A stretch of 38,786 nucleotides of DNA from Clostridiales bacterium. Its GTDB lineage: Bacteria > Bacillota > Clostridia > Clostridiales > Oxobacteraceae. Below the pieces are notes generated by a model. The model was not told the origin of the DNA and did not search any database. It was given only the letters and a program-made list of their open reading frames with translations. Both the position numbers and the translations under genes were made by a program. Location of the stretch: the NCBI GenBank assembly GCA_030016385.1, contig JASEJN010000030.1, positions 1 to 38,786 on the forward strand, written 5' to 3'. Of the stretch, positions 25,080 through 33,834 are shown in pieces (within the stretch, counting starts at the first letter, position 1; every line of letters starts with the position of its first letter).

Positions 25080-25808
25080 TTATTCAAGCATTCTGAGCTT
25101 GAAAAGTCTCGACCGCCTTGTAGACTCGTTTAAAAACCTAAATAATATACCTCTGTATATCATCGTAAACAATAATACAAACAATCCTGCTATATATTTC
25201 AATATACCGGGCACATTCCGCGGCCATGTTATAAATGACAAACCTCCGAACAGATAATAAATCAGCAATATCAAGATGGCATTAGGTATCATCCATTCGA
25301 TAAAATTATCCTTCATAAATGATACACAGGCAGAAAAAATATTGAGTTCCGTTACGTAAGACTGGTATATAAATTCAAATATTGGGTTTAACAATACGAT
25401 TACGGCAATATAAACAATCAAATTTATAACAAACCCACCTGAAATATTCTGTATTATCCTTAGAATCAACAGGTTATACACAAGCGATGCAATCCAAATA
25501 TAAAAAGTTACATTTATTACCCTTCCCAAATATGGTGTAAAACTGTTTTTGAAATCGTAAATGCTGACAACCCTGCTGTTTATTATTTCCTCAATCAAAT
25601 ACAAGTATGAACTGATGCAGGCTGCAGAAACCAACGCAACCAGTATCCCGCCTACGAAATAAAGTCTCGATGCCAATGCGTATGTAACGCCCATCAAAGC
25701 CGAATATATGATAAGTACAAATGATACTTTCCAGTTTATGACCGTTAATTTAAAAGACCTTTTTACAGTATTTATATAGTATTTTATCATAAGCCTTGTA
25801 AGCTCCAA
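25080..25808 (-). CDS. Hypothetical six-helix membrane protein
   Basis: Integral membrane protein of about 242 residues with six hydrophobic segments and short loops, preceded by a basic N-terminus (MIKYYINTVKRSFKLTVINWK). The general form recalls the DUF975/YesL-like group of small clostridial membrane proteins, but I cannot assign it to a family. A TTG at 25808 is the best start, because GGGAGGG lies seven bases upstream; a TTG at 25814 is too close and the ATG at 25790 is far. It follows the TagA-type glycosyltransferase gene and precedes another unknown gene in one operon. Confidence 0.75.
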   Translation of the reverse strand: MELTRLMIKYYINTVKRSFKLTVINWKVSFVLIIYSALMGVTYALASRLYFVGGILVALVSAACISSYLYLIEEIINSRVVSIYDFKNSFTPYLGRVINVTFYIWIASLVYNLLILRIIQNISGGFVINLIVYIAVIVLLNPIFEFIYQSYVTELNIFSACVSFMKDNFIEWMIPNAILILLIYYLFGGLSFITWPRNVPGILKYIAGLFVLLFTMIYRGILFRFLNESTRRSRLFKLRMLE

Positions 25809-25834
25809 ATGCAATCCCTCCCGTAAACTTCAAT

Positions 25835-26554
25835 TTAGCCGTTCTTTTTTCCTCTTTTTATCACCATAAATAAAAATTTTGGAATGCTGGCAAGCCTTTT
25901 TATTCTAAAAGGCTCTTTCAAAACCCTGTACAGCCATTCCAATCCTGTATTCACCATCCAGTTTGGCGCTCTTTTCACTTTGCCGGAAATAACATCAAAG
26001 CTGCCCCCGACACCCATCAGTATTTTACATTCAAGCTGGTCCTTGTATTTTGATATAAACAATTCCTGTTTAGGGCAGCCCATCGCGACAAGTAATACAT
26101 CAGCGCCGCTTTTGTTTATTTCATCGATTATGTGCTCGCAACTATCAATATCAAAAAAACCGTTATTGAAGCCTGCGATTATCGCATTATATTTTTCTCT
26201 GCAAAACTCCGCAGCCCTTTCGACCACCCACTGTTCTGCTCCAAGCAAATATATCTTTATATTATTCATACGGGAGCGTTTCAATATCTCCTCGATTATG
26301 CTGATCCCCGCAATCTTCTGCTTGAAACGCTGGCCTGTAATTCTACCCGCAATTAAAACGCCTATGCCGTCGGGTATTATATCAGACTGCATGCAAAGGG
26401 ATTTTAACGTATCATTATGCAAAGCATTGTACAGCACTTCAGGATTGCCTGAAACGATTATCTTTTTTCCTCCATTTTCAATATCATTTAACAGCCTTTT
26501 AATGTATTCATCGATACCGCAATCGATTATTTTAAAGCCTAAAACTTCCGCCAT
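25835..26554 (-). CDS. WecG/TagA/CpsF-family glycosyltransferase
   Basis: GT26-family transferase of 239 residues; members transfer ManNAc or ManNAcA to a lipid-linked GlcNAc. Motifs: SGNPEVLYNAL, IPDGIGVLIAGR (from 60, with the conserved Asp), IKIYLLGAEQWVVERAAE, LLVAMGCPKQELFI and GVGGSFDVISGKVKRAPNWM followed by NTGLEWLYRVLKEPFRIKR, the last a basic amphipathic tail that docks on the membrane. The ATG at 26554 follows GGTGG and lies one base after the stop of the GT4 gene; a longer frame starting at 26611 would overlap that gene by 56 bases. A mannosaminuronic donor would fit with the dehydrogenase and epimerase genes nearby (inference). Confidence 0.93.
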   Translation of the reverse strand: MAEVLGFKIIDCGIDEYIKRLLNDIENGGKKIIVSGNPEVLYNALHNDTLKSLCMQSDIIPDGIGVLIAGRITGQRFKQKIAGISIIEEILKRSRMNNIKIYLLGAEQWVVERAAEFCREKYNAIIAGFNNGFFDIDSCEHIIDEINKSGADVLLVAMGCPKQELFISKYKDQLECKILMGVGGSFDVISGKVKRAPNWMVNTGLEWLYRVLKEPFRIKRLASIPKFLFMVIKRGKKNG

Positions 26555-26555
26555 A

Positions 26556-27662
26556 TCAACCACCTGATAAAATATTTTTATAGCAATCGTAATATCGCCT
26601 GCAAAAAGCATTCAAACTATAATCGGATACAACAATATCATGGAGATTCCGTCCCATATATTTAAGCTTTTCTCTGCCGACATACGCCTTTTTCATTTGG
26701 ATATATATATTTTCAACCGATAAAGGATCTATAATAAATCCAGTATCCTCATTCAATATTTCTTCTATATCGCCTACATTAGAGCATATGGCACTTTTAC
26801 CTGCAACTGCTCCTTCCAGTATCACAATGGGAAAAGTTTCACTAAAAGATGTAAGTACATTTACATCCCCTGCATTTATGTAATCTATGGGATTATCCTG
26901 CTGTCCGGTGAATATTACTTTATCGGCGATATTCAACTGGCGTGCCTTTTTTTTAAGCTCATTTTCCATAGCTCCCGAACCTATCAGCATTATGTTTATA
27001 TCTTTAAACTCCCTGATTATCTTCTCTGCGGCCATCAAAAAACCCATATGGTTTTTTACCGGGTGAAATCTTGCCACCATTGTATATACGAAAGCATTAT
27101 CGGATATGCCATAATCCCGGCGTATTTCATCCCTGCTTTTCTCTATTTTAACATTTGTATCTATACCGTTTCTTACAACATATTTGCATCCCTCAAAACC
27201 CTTATGTTCCAGTAAATCCTTGATTTTATCTGATACACAAATATAATTGCCGAATTTTTTAAGCGATAATATATTGATAGGAGTAAAAGCGATATACTTT
27301 AACTTGTTGTTCAAAAAATCATATCTAAAATCGCTGTGTACGGTTGTAACAGCCGGTATGTTTATCTTATTTCTAACGATGGAGTAGATAAAGTTGGGCC
27401 TGGCTCCATGAAAATCCACAATATCGATGTCGTTTTCATCAATCGCCCTTTTTATATCCTTAGCCACATTAAAGTCCGCCCTGCCGGACTGACTAAAAAG
27501 CAGCGTATCAAAGCCGTTTCTATTCGCTTCATCGAACAGCTTTCCCTTGTTTATACAGCCTACTATATTTTCAAACATACCGGACGAACCCTTGCACAGA
27601 TTAAAAAGGTGGGTTTTAGCCCCGCCGCTGTCGCCGCCTGAAATTATATGCATTACTTTCAT
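26556..27662 (-). CDS. Glycosyltransferase family 4
   Basis: GT-B glycosyltransferase of 368 residues. The N-terminus MKVMHIISGGDSGGAKTHLFNL has the GGAKTH loop of GT4 enzymes; DIVDFHGARPNFI and VTTVHSDFRYDF follow. The C-terminal domain has MVARFHPVKNHMGFLMAAEKI, MLIGSGAME, VIFTGQQDNP and TSFSETFPIVILEGAVAGKSAI with the E-x7-E pair. Two starts are possible, GTG at 27671 and ATG at 27662; the second has the better spacing from GGAAG. The WecG/TagA gene follows after one base, so the two are probably translated together. Substrate unknown. Confidence 0.88.
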   Translation of the reverse strand: MKVMHIISGGDSGGAKTHLFNLCKGSSGMFENIVGCINKGKLFDEANRNGFDTLLFSQSGRADFNVAKDIKRAIDENDIDIVDFHGARPNFIYSIVRNKINIPAVTTVHSDFRYDFLNNKLKYIAFTPINILSLKKFGNYICVSDKIKDLLEHKGFEGCKYVVRNGIDTNVKIEKSRDEIRRDYGISDNAFVYTMVARFHPVKNHMGFLMAAEKIIREFKDINIMLIGSGAMENELKKKARQLNIADKVIFTGQQDNPIDYINAGDVNVLTSFSETFPIVILEGAVAGKSAICSNVGDIEEILNEDTGFIIDPLSVENIYIQMKKAYVGREKLKYMGRNLHDIVVSDYSLNAFCRRYYDCYKNILSGG

Positions 27663-27727
27663 AATTATCACTTCTTCCGGGCATATACCGAATTATTCCC
27701 AAGTGCATCAACACTATTTGAAGAATC

Positions 27728-28255
27728 TTATTCCCCGTCGGTTTGCATCTTTTTTGAAATGCTCATCGAAATGACATTTTTCATTTCTCCATGTGCAAAT
27801 GTTCTATTATACAGCACTCCTTCTATTTTGTAGCCGGCCTTTTGGAAACATTTTACGGCCTTTTCATTTTTCTCAGTTATATTCGCATAAAGCGTGCATA
27901 AATTAAGCTGCATAAGGGCATATTCCGTCAATGTCTTTAGAGCATCATACCCGTAACCCCTGCCCCAGCAATTTTTTGCACAGATAACTATTTCGATCCC
28001 GGCTGTACCGTTTATCCAGTTTATATCCTTGAGTTTGCACAATCCGATCGGCACATTTTCTTCATTTTCAACCATAAACAGAGCATCATTTTTGCTACAT
28101 TTTACGTTGGTTATGTAATCCTCCTGCTGCCCTTTGGAGACAGGATATACAAAATGCAAATAATCCATGATCTCCTTATCATTTTGCCAGGACGTCATTA
28201 TTTCCGCATCTTCCATGCCGGCTTCCCTTAAGACTGTATATTCTCCTCTTCGCAT
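27728..28255 (-). CDS. GNAT N-acetyltransferase (RimJ/RimL type)
   Basis: Complete GNAT domain of 175 residues: LREAGMEDAEIMTSWQNDKEIMDYL (motif C), IGLCKLKDINWINGTAGIEIVI, the acetyl-CoA loop AKNCWGRGYGYDALKTLTEYA, and CTLYANITEKNEKAVKCFQKAGYKIEGVL. This RimJ/RimL-like branch acts on proteins, but close relatives acetylate amino sugars of UDP-sugars in surface glycan loci. The start overlaps the end of the next GNAT gene by 28 bases, so the pair is translationally coupled. Target not known. Confidence 0.87.
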   Translation of the reverse strand: MRRGEYTVLREAGMEDAEIMTSWQNDKEIMDYLHFVYPVSKGQQEDYITNVKCSKNDALFMVENEENVPIGLCKLKDINWINGTAGIEIVICAKNCWGRGYGYDALKTLTEYALMQLNLCTLYANITEKNEKAVKCFQKAGYKIEGVLYNRTFAHGEMKNVISMSISKKMQTDGE

Positions 28256-28773
28256 TCTTCACCCTCTCCTTTTACAATCTTGCCATATTCGCTTTTCAAT
28301 ATCCCCATAAAATACATGTCATGGTATCTTCCTTCGTTGTATACTCCTTCTCTCATTATTCCCTCGACCTTCATACCGCACTTTTTAAAATTCTTGATGG
28401 ATCTTTTGTCGTAATCAAACACCCATAAACCTATTCTGTTCAAATTTAATTCTTCAAAAGCAAATTTCATAAGAAGCCGCATTGTTTCGATCCTGTTTTC
28501 GTTGTCAAAATCTTCATCGAAATCCATTAAAATCGAGCACAAACAGCTCTTATTGATGAGATCTACGTTTTTAAGGGCACAAATACCTATTACTTTCTTT
28601 GTTTCCTTCTGGCATATGACAAAATTCATCGAATCGTAAATACCCTTTTTATGTATCCCTGAAAAATCCGTTCCGGTATTTGCAGCTTCTTCAAAATTAT
28701 CATAAAGCCTCCTAATTTGAGGTGAATCTTCATTTTCTACAGCACGCAGAAGCACTTTCACACCATCAACCAT
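28228..28773 (-). CDS. GNAT N-acetyltransferase-like protein
   Basis: GNAT-fold protein of 181 residues related in plan to the product of 27728. LLRAVENEDSPQIRRLYDNFEEA, VIGICALKNVDLINKSCLCSILMD and LNRIGLWVFDYDKRSIKNFKKCGMKVEGIMRE fit the family. The acetyl-CoA loop (normally R/Q-x-x-G-x-G/A) is poorly kept here (DFDEDFDNENRIETMRLLM), so activity is uncertain. It could be a partner or an inactive copy of its neighbour. The acidic tail (GEGEECEEENIQS) is unusual. ATG start with GGGGG upstream; first gene after the promoter at 28809-28837. Confidence 0.8.
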   Translation of the reverse strand: MVDGVKVLLRAVENEDSPQIRRLYDNFEEAANTGTDFSGIHKKGIYDSMNFVICQKETKKVIGICALKNVDLINKSCLCSILMDFDEDFDNENRIETMRLLMKFAFEELNLNRIGLWVFDYDKRSIKNFKKCGMKVEGIMREGVYNEGRYHDMYFMGILKSEYGKIVKGEGEECEEENIQS

Positions 28774-28808
28774 TTTTCAAACCCCCAAAAATTTACTTTT
28801 CAGTATTA

Positions 28809-28837
28809 ATTATAACAGATTCAAGTACCTTAGACAA
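28809..28837 (-). promoter_or_regulatory. Sigma-A promoter for the GNAT-glycosyltransferase operon
   Basis: On the minus strand TTGTCT (28832-28837) and a perfect TATAAT (28809-28814) are 17 bases apart; start expected near 28802. The -35 is only five bases from the outer end of repeat copy D (28843). Confidence 0.75.
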
Positions 28838-28842
28838 ACTAT

Positions 28843-28932
28843 CTTCGATTCGTAATTTGAGCTAGCTTATGTCATTTTGAACACTCATTCGCCAGATGGA
28901 TGCAAGTTTTGTAAATTATAAGGCCTGTAGCA
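28843..28932 (+). repeat. Foldback repeat, solo half copy D
   Basis: Starts CTTCGATTCGTAATTTG and aligns with the right arm of the complete copy at 33835-34083 read in reverse: CTCATTCGCCAGAT, CAAGTTTTGTAA and AAGGCC are shared in order. Unlike copies A and C, which match the left arm. It fills almost the whole gap between the mutS2 stop (28946) and the promoter of the operon to its left. Confidence 0.85.
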
Positions 28933-28945
28933 TTGGATGCATATT

Positions 28946-31327
28946 TTATCTGTTTATCTCAACAACTGTTACGCCCGTTCCACCTTCGCCATATTTACCC
29001 GGCCTGTATGATTTTACATGAGCATGACCCTTCAGCATATCCATTATTCCACGTCTTAATACTCCGGTGCCTTTCCCGTGAATTATCACAACTTCATCGA
29101 GATGTGACAGATAGGCATCATCCAGGTATTTATCCACATTTATTATCGCTTCATCAAGAGTCTGACCCCTTAGATCGATAGATGGAGAAACAGTCCTGTT
29201 TTTGGTTGAAGTTATTACTTTTATCATATGATCTTCCTTTACTTCACTACCCTTATTCTTGCTGAATAAATTCGAGATGTTCACATCTATCTTCATTATA
29301 CCGGCCTGTACTGTCAAATCGCCCTTGCTATCAGGTAATGTCAAAACAGCGGCAGTTTTATTTAAGTTGGCTATATATACCGTATCACCTATCTTCACGC
29401 TTTTTACCGGTTTAAGCATACTATTATCCGTAAGTTGATTAACAGCAGATGTTTCCAATCCGCTTAACTTTTCATTGATCCTTCTTTTGGCATCGTTAAA
29501 CTGCCTGTCTCTTTCCAGCTCGTTATCCATTTTTGAAGCCTGTCTTATTTCCTGTATAATTTCATCCGCTTCTTCTTTTGCTTGCTTTATAAGCTTTCTT
29601 GCTTCCTGTTTTGCTTCATTTATGACATTCTCCCTGGCTTTATCTAATTTTTGCTTTCTCATCACGTATTCTTCGTGTATTTTTTCAGTCTGCGCTCTAA
29701 GCCTCTCAGCTTCTTCCCTCTCATGTTCGGATACTATTCTGTTATGTTGCAGGTTTGAGATTAGATCTTCGAAATTCAAGCTTTCCTTGGGAACAAATTT
29801 CCTTGCTTTCTCGATTATATCTTCTCTAAGTCCAAGCCTTCTCGATATCTCGAAAGCATTGGACTTGCCGGGAACACCTATTGAAAGCCTGTATGTCGGC
29901 ATTAGGGTTTCAACATCAAACTCCACGGAAGCGTTTTCTATGCCCTCCCTTTGAAGAGCAAATACCTTAAGCTCGCTATAATGAGTTGTCGCAATAACCT
30001 TACAGCCCCTCCCATGCAGCTCATCCAGTATGGACATGGCAAGGGATGCCCCTTCGGTCGGATCCGTTCCGGCTCCAAGCTCATCAAACAGGCACAGCGA
30101 TCTGCCTGTGGCCTCGTTTATTATGCCTACTATATTGGTCATATGGGACGAAAATGTTGAAAGGCTTTGTTCTATGCTCTGTTCATCGCCTATATCTGCA
30201 AAAACCTGATCATATACGGATACCGATGACCCGTCGTCTGCAGGTATCTGAAGGCCGGACATTGCCATAAGAGTAATAAGCCCGGCAGTCTTTAATGTAA
30301 CGGTCTTGCCTCCGGTATTTGGTCCGGTGATTACAAGTACATTAAAACCCTTTCCCAGCGATATATTGTTAGGCACCACAGTTTCCTTCGGGATTAACGG
30401 ATGCCGTGCATTTTTTATATTTAAAAATCCTTTGTCATTTATGGTCGGCGGAATGCAGTTAAACTCAAATGATAATTTAGCCTTCGCAAAAATAAAATCC
30501 AGCTCTGAAAGTATATCGTTATTCACATTTATACTGTCGATATTCTGACTGATTTTCAGCGTAAAGTCTGAAAGTATCCTTTCGATTTCCGCCTTTTCCT
30601 TGGACTTTAGCTCATTTATATCATTATTCATGTCAACAACAGCCATGGGCTCTATAAAAAGGGTGGAACCGCTGGCAGACTGGTCGTGCACAAGACCCGC
30701 AAAACTCCCTTTATACTCCGATTTTACCGGAACTACAAACCTGTCGCCTCTTACGGTTATTATATGTTCCTGCAATGCCTTTGAATTTTCCGATGACCTT
30801 ATTATGCTGTTCAATTTATCCCTGATTGCATTATTCTTTTCACGTATCTGTTTTCGTATATTATAAAGGGATACAGTCGCCCTGTCGGATATCTCATCTT
30901 CACTTATAATGCATCTATATATCTCATCCTCCAGCGGCTTGTTTGTGGTAATCCCTGAGATCAAGTCGTCAAGCAGAGGATAATTATCCTTATCATCTTT
31001 AATCTTATTCTTGAAACTTTTGACGCGGCGCGCACATCTCAAATGATCGGCAATTTTTAAAATTTCCCCCATGTTGAGCATTGAACCTATCTGCGCCTTC
31101 TTCAGGCTCTCTCTTATATCATGAAGCCCTTCAAGGGGATATGCGCCATTTTTAAATATTATCCTAACAGCCTCATCAGTCTCCTGCTGCATTAATTTCA
31201 CTTCATTCAAATTGCTGCTGGGAGTCAGATTCCTGGCAATTTCCCTTCCCATTTCCGATAAAGCCATTTCGGATAATTTATTTATTATTTTATCATATTC
31301 AAGTACCCTTAAGGTCCTTTTATTCAA
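28946..31327 (-). CDS. mutS2: MutS2 (ribosome rescue / DNA-processing ATPase with Smr domain)
   Basis: MutS2 of 793 residues, the usual length. Order: lever/clamp region (about 1-300), ATPase domain with GPNTGGKT (335-342), Walker B in CLFDELGAGTDPTEG near 415, GRGCKVIATTHYSELK, a coiled-coil clamp (about 500-620), KOW-like segment and a C-terminal Smr domain (about 715-793) with SIDLRGQTLDEA and HGKGTGVLRRG. In Bacillus subtilis MutS2 splits collided ribosomes and was earlier linked to recombination control; it lacks the mismatch-binding domain of MutS. The start is a TTG with GAGGTG seven bases upstream, 23 bases after the U32 gene, so they are likely cotranscribed. All motifs are intact. 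Confidence 0.97.
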   Translation of the reverse strand: MNKRTLRVLEYDKIINKLSEMALSEMGREIARNLTPSSNLNEVKLMQQETDEAVRIIFKNGAYPLEGLHDIRESLKKAQIGSMLNMGEILKIADHLRCARRVKSFKNKIKDDKDNYPLLDDLISGITTNKPLEDEIYRCIISEDEISDRATVSLYNIRKQIREKNNAIRDKLNSIIRSSENSKALQEHIITVRGDRFVVPVKSEYKGSFAGLVHDQSASGSTLFIEPMAVVDMNNDINELKSKEKAEIERILSDFTLKISQNIDSINVNNDILSELDFIFAKAKLSFEFNCIPPTINDKGFLNIKNARHPLIPKETVVPNNISLGKGFNVLVITGPNTGGKTVTLKTAGLITLMAMSGLQIPADDGSSVSVYDQVFADIGDEQSIEQSLSTFSSHMTNIVGIINEATGRSLCLFDELGAGTDPTEGASLAMSILDELHGRGCKVIATTHYSELKVFALQREGIENASVEFDVETLMPTYRLSIGVPGKSNAFEISRRLGLREDIIEKARKFVPKESLNFEDLISNLQHNRIVSEHEREEAERLRAQTEKIHEEYVMRKQKLDKARENVINEAKQEARKLIKQAKEEADEIIQEIRQASKMDNELERDRQFNDAKRRINEKLSGLETSAVNQLTDNSMLKPVKSVKIGDTVYIANLNKTAAVLTLPDSKGDLTVQAGIMKIDVNISNLFSKNKGSEVKEDHMIKVITSTKNRTVSPSIDLRGQTLDEAIINVDKYLDDAYLSHLDEVVIIHGKGTGVLRRGIMDMLKGHAHVKSYRPGKYGEGGTGVTVVEINR

Positions 31328-31350
31328 CAGATATCACCTCAAAAATCAAT

Positions 31351-33807
31351 TTACTCCGTACCTCTGTAATAATTTCCCCTCGTATAATCTCCCTCTACTG
31401 CTCTTCTCAAAGCACCCGGCGTATTCACACTGCCTTTATCCAAGCTATCCGCTGCCCATCTGAACGACTTAACAATATCATATACCTCATCCTTATTTTC
31501 ATCCAGTATATTGACCCTGAATATATTTATGCCGGCATCATATAGATCTTTTACATTTTCCAGCATCGAAAGTTTTACGGAATTGTATATATGGCTCCTG
31601 CAGTATATATCGGTTTTTACAGGAAATTTCATCCCCATCCTGTCGGTAAGGAATATATCCTGCTTGCTTCTGCAATCTTTGCCTTTGCAATTTAACGCAG
31701 CGCCTATCGGGCAATATTCACTCACCATGACTTCAACTCTGCCATAGCATAGCGCTTCGCAATTTTCAATATAAGCGGCAGCATCGCTGATTTCATTTAT
31801 TGTAAGTTCAGGGGATATGGATATAAATTTGCTTTTTAATTTTCCAAGAAGCTCTGCCTGAATGCTGTTATATATATTCAAAGAAAATCCACAGGCAAAT
31901 GGTATGCTATTATCAATTGAAAATTTAAGTATTCCCATGTTGTCGGCATATATTCCATCAGCCCCGTCTTCCATTCCGGACAAAAGTTCTGAAGTTATGC
32001 TTTCAAACTCCCCCTTTATTATCCTGGGGCTGGAAATAAAAATCTGTTTTCCTCTCATCCTGGATTTCTTTATGGCGGTTTTATAATCCATATCATGGCC
32101 TCTTAGCTTATCCCCTCCAAAGATGATAATATCACATCCTGCATCGGCTGCGCAATCTACCAGAGCCGAATCTTTAATATATACACTTATTCTGCATTTT
32201 TTATCTTTATCCGGTGGATCTCTATGCAGCATGGCCTCCTTAATATGGCACAGATAATTGAAATCCGCAGGAGTCCTATCTTTGACATCCATCCTGCATT
32301 TTGTGATCCTTTCGATAGATTCCCTTCTCATCATATTTAAAGAGCTCAGAGGAAGTGACAGCCCGTCGTCCAGCATTACATTAATACTGCTTATAAAAAA
32401 AGGCGTCCCTCCGAGCTTGCATATCTGCTTTTTGACCTTTTCACTGTCTAACGGCTTATTTATAGCTGATTCAGGCATCCTTCCGGAAACTTTTACAGTA
32501 TTTTTATCTGCGTCGCTTAAAATTATGGTGCTATTTTCATTCCGCCTTATGATTATATTGCATTTCAAGGGAATCTTTTTTACAGGCAATGTACTTTTAT
32601 AAGTTTTTTCCAGACTTTTAAGCAAATTATAATCGGATGTTTTATATACCCGATCGTTGACATTTCCTCCCCTGTACTCTAACGATACAGTATCGCCCCT
32701 ATTACCTCTCTCAACTTTTTTGCCGTTTAAAAGGAGTTTATCAACTTTAAACCCGATATTTTCCATGTTCTTTGTCCATATTTCTATCCCATCATTGATA
32801 CAAAGTCCTTCTTCAAGTTTTATATCGAATTCTTTTTTAGCCTTGTTTATTTTATTGATCCTCCCGATAAATATACCCCAATTCTTAGGCCTTTCAAAAC
32901 TCATCATCTCTTTCCCACCCCGGCCAAATAAGTACGCGGTGGTAAATCCGCCCCTGTTGAAGGATTCCAGCAATATCTTTTTGTCTTTATCGGATATTTT
33001 CACGTTCCCAGAATTATAGTAATCATCGATGGCCCTTCTATAAACCGATATTACGGCTGCCACATATTCCGGTCTCTTCATCCTGCCTTCCACCTTGAGG
33101 GACTTGACGCCACTTCTTATAAGCGAATCGATATTCTGGGCAGTACAGAGATCCTTCGGGCTCATTATATAACCTTCATATATATTTTTCCCGTTTCCTA
33201 TTTTGTATTTTTGCCTGCAGGGCTGTGCACACCTTCCCCTGTTTCCGCTTCTTCCGCCTATCATGCTGCTCATAAGGCACTGCCCCGAGTAACATATGCA
33301 TAAAGCGCCATGGGCAAATACTTCTATTTCCGCTTTTGTACTGGATGCGATGATTTCGATTTGATCTATGGACAATTCTCTTGATAAGACAACCCTCTTA
33401 TATCCCAAATCATTATACAAAAAATCCACGGAAGCTAAATTATGCGCTGTCATCTGCGTGCTCGCATGAAGCTCGAAGTCCGGGAAAATATCCCTTATGA
33501 GCTTTCCCACACCCATGTCCTGTATTATCAATGCATCAACGCCACAGCTATAAAGGTATGCGACATATTCGGGAACATCATAAAGCTCATTATCTTTTAA
33601 AAGTATATTGAGGGTGATATATACTTTGACACCCCTTATATGGCAGTAATCCACAGCCTTTTTTATATCATCATTATCAAAATTGCCCGCATATTGCCTT
33701 GCACTGAATTTTTTCCCTCCGATATATACAGCATCCGCACCATTTTCAACCGCAGCCTTTAAGGAATCCATATTACCTGCAGGCGCAAGCAATTCAACTT
33801 TATCCAT
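31351..33807 (-). CDS. U32-family peptidase / RlhA-like rRNA hydroxylation protein with C-terminal extension
   Basis: U32 protein of 818 residues, about twice the short RlhA/TrhP form. The N-terminal TIM-barrel-like domain begins ELLAPAGNMDSLKAAVENGADAVYIGG; the family signature is in EVFAHGALCICYSGQCLMS (163-180), with Cys 170, 177, 193 and 197 (GRCAQPC) placed as the iron-sulphur ligands of the RlhA group. The middle resembles DUF3656 (GDTVSL, SLEKTYKSTLPVKKIPL) and a second barrel-like region with more cysteines (CPIGAALNCKGKDC) follows. E. coli RlhA and its relatives introduce hydroxyl groups in 23S rRNA or tRNA; true peptidase activity is doubtful. ATG with AAAGGTGG upstream. The repeat element E sits between it and zapA. 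Confidence 0.92.
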   Translation of the reverse strand: MDKVELLAPAGNMDSLKAAVENGADAVYIGGKKFSARQYAGNFDNDDIKKAVDYCHIRGVKVYITLNILLKDNELYDVPEYVAYLYSCGVDALIIQDMGVGKLIRDIFPDFELHASTQMTAHNLASVDFLYNDLGYKRVVLSRELSIDQIEIIASSTKAEIEVFAHGALCICYSGQCLMSSMIGGRSGNRGRCAQPCRQKYKIGNGKNIYEGYIMSPKDLCTAQNIDSLIRSGVKSLKVEGRMKRPEYVAAVISVYRRAIDDYYNSGNVKISDKDKKILLESFNRGGFTTAYLFGRGGKEMMSFERPKNWGIFIGRINKINKAKKEFDIKLEEGLCINDGIEIWTKNMENIGFKVDKLLLNGKKVERGNRGDTVSLEYRGGNVNDRVYKTSDYNLLKSLEKTYKSTLPVKKIPLKCNIIIRRNENSTIILSDADKNTVKVSGRMPESAINKPLDSEKVKKQICKLGGTPFFISSINVMLDDGLSLPLSSLNMMRRESIERITKCRMDVKDRTPADFNYLCHIKEAMLHRDPPDKDKKCRISVYIKDSALVDCAADAGCDIIIFGGDKLRGHDMDYKTAIKKSRMRGKQIFISSPRIIKGEFESITSELLSGMEDGADGIYADNMGILKFSIDNSIPFACGFSLNIYNSIQAELLGKLKSKFISISPELTINEISDAAAYIENCEALCYGRVEVMVSEYCPIGAALNCKGKDCRSKQDIFLTDRMGMKFPVKTDIYCRSHIYNSVKLSMLENVKDLYDAGINIFRVNILDENKDEVYDIVKSFRWAADSLDKGSVNTPGALRRAVEGDYTRGNYYRGTE

Positions 33808-33834
33808 ATTATTTCCACCTTTGTTATAATCTGA

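Noticed and set aside
25884..26567. A 227-codon open frame on the plus strand opposite the WecG/TagA gene
   Set aside because: Composition is that of an antisense shadow, and the minus-strand product has all motifs of its family.
29475..29954. A 159-codon open frame on the plus strand opposite mutS2
   Set aside because: Ser/Leu-rich shadow of the mutS2 coiled-coil region with no ribosome site or family resemblance; mutS2 on the other strand is certain.
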